Assembly (NCBI GenBank): GCA_021802325.1
Contig: JAKAAM010000056.1
Span: forward strand, 1 to 5,055
Direction of reading: 5' to 3'
DNA length: 5,055 nucleotides
From: Nitrospirota bacterium
Lineage (GTDB): Bacteria > Nitrospirota_A > Leptospirillia > Leptospirillales > Leptospirillaceae
The notes below the pieces were generated by a model. It was given only the letters and a program-made list of their open reading frames with translations. It was not told the DNA's origin and did no database searches. How positions within the stretch are numbered: the stretch's first letter is position 1; each line of letters opens with the position of its first letter. Made by a program: the position numbers and the translations under genes. Of this stretch, positions 4,957 to 5,055 are shown piece by piece.

Positions 4957-5055
4957 ATGGCTCTGACACCGGAACAAATTGTATCAGCCGTCGACATCCT
5001 CAACCAACAGGGGAAGCCCCCCACTCTCCGGGCCATCCGCGATCTGCTGGGAACG
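4957..5055 (+). CDS. N-terminus of a KfrA-type DNA-binding protein (3' end outside window)
   Basis: Thirty-three residues are visible, running off the right edge. The pattern E-Q-I-V-S-A-V-D-I-L followed by Q-G-K-P-P-T-L-R-A-I-R-D-L-L-G fits the opening of the KfrA_N domain (V..A...L...G..PT..AVR..LG), a helix-turn-helix module. It is found in plasmid KfrA proteins, which continue into a long coiled coil, and in TnpT, the cointegrate-resolution factor of Tn4651-type transposons. It does not resemble the N-terminus of IstB. A good ribosome binding site precedes ATG 4957. The gene begins 78 bp after istA on the same strand, so it could be cotranscribed with the transposase, and GAACA repeats just upstream suggest autoregulation. 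Which KfrA_N subtype it is, and whether it is inside or outside the insertion sequence, cannot be told from this fragment. Confidence 0.7.
   Translation, partial: MALTPEQIVSAVDILNQQGKPPTLRAIRDLLGT

Noticed and set aside
4076..4969. A 297-residue open frame on the - strand, Ser/Pro/Arg-rich
   Set aside because: Low-complexity composition and complete overlap with istA mark it as a frame shadow.
2860..4977. A 705-residue open frame on the - strand opposite istA
   Set aside because: It mirrors the GC-rich istA gene, is rich in Arg, Pro and Gly with no recognisable domain, and conflicts with the clear IstA motifs on the + strand.

Overview
This is an accessory (mobile or defence-type) region of a bacterial genome or plasmid. 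I cannot name the organism with confidence. The left part (about 1-3000) is close to balanced in base composition, while the right part (about 3170-4880) is visibly more GC-rich and carries a transposase, so the window looks like a patchwork of separately acquired pieces.

Left block, 1-2699: (i) the 3' end of an unrecognised gene on the + strand (1-393) with a distinctive Cys-Asp-Tyr-Ala-Gln motif; (ii) a complete C5-cytosine DNA methyltransferase on the - strand (1399-437), convergent with it; (iii) a divergently transcribed Mrr-type endonuclease (1518-2699, TTG start). The N-terminal half of the endonuclease resembles the AspBHI/MspJI DNA-reading domain. Genes ii and iii share a 118-bp intergenic region and look like a restriction-modification pair. 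The pairing is odd, because characterised AspBHI-type enzymes cut DNA that carries 5-methylcytosine, the product of the neighbouring enzyme. Either the recognition sequences differ or this nuclease works as a conventional, methylation-blocked enzyme.

Middle, 2700-3177: an ORF fragment behind a very strong ribosome binding site (2876-3043) runs into the left end of an IS21-family element near 3003. It was probably truncated by that insertion. The element's left end carries three copies of an 11-bp motif spaced exactly 22 bp apart.

Right block, 3178-5055: a full-length IS21-type DDE transposase (istA), with an HTH, D153/D218/E264 and an unusual charged C-terminal tail. The AAA+ helper gene istB is not in its usual overlapping place. 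After 78 bp comes the start of a gene whose 33 visible residues match the N-terminal DNA-binding region of KfrA-type proteins (plasmid KfrA; TnpT of Tn4651-type transposons). The gap upstream of it is packed with GAACA half-sites in both orientations, including a perfect 9-bp inverted repeat, which suggests an operator. No matching right end of the insertion sequence is seen in the window, so the KfrA-like gene may lie inside the element, in the istB position.
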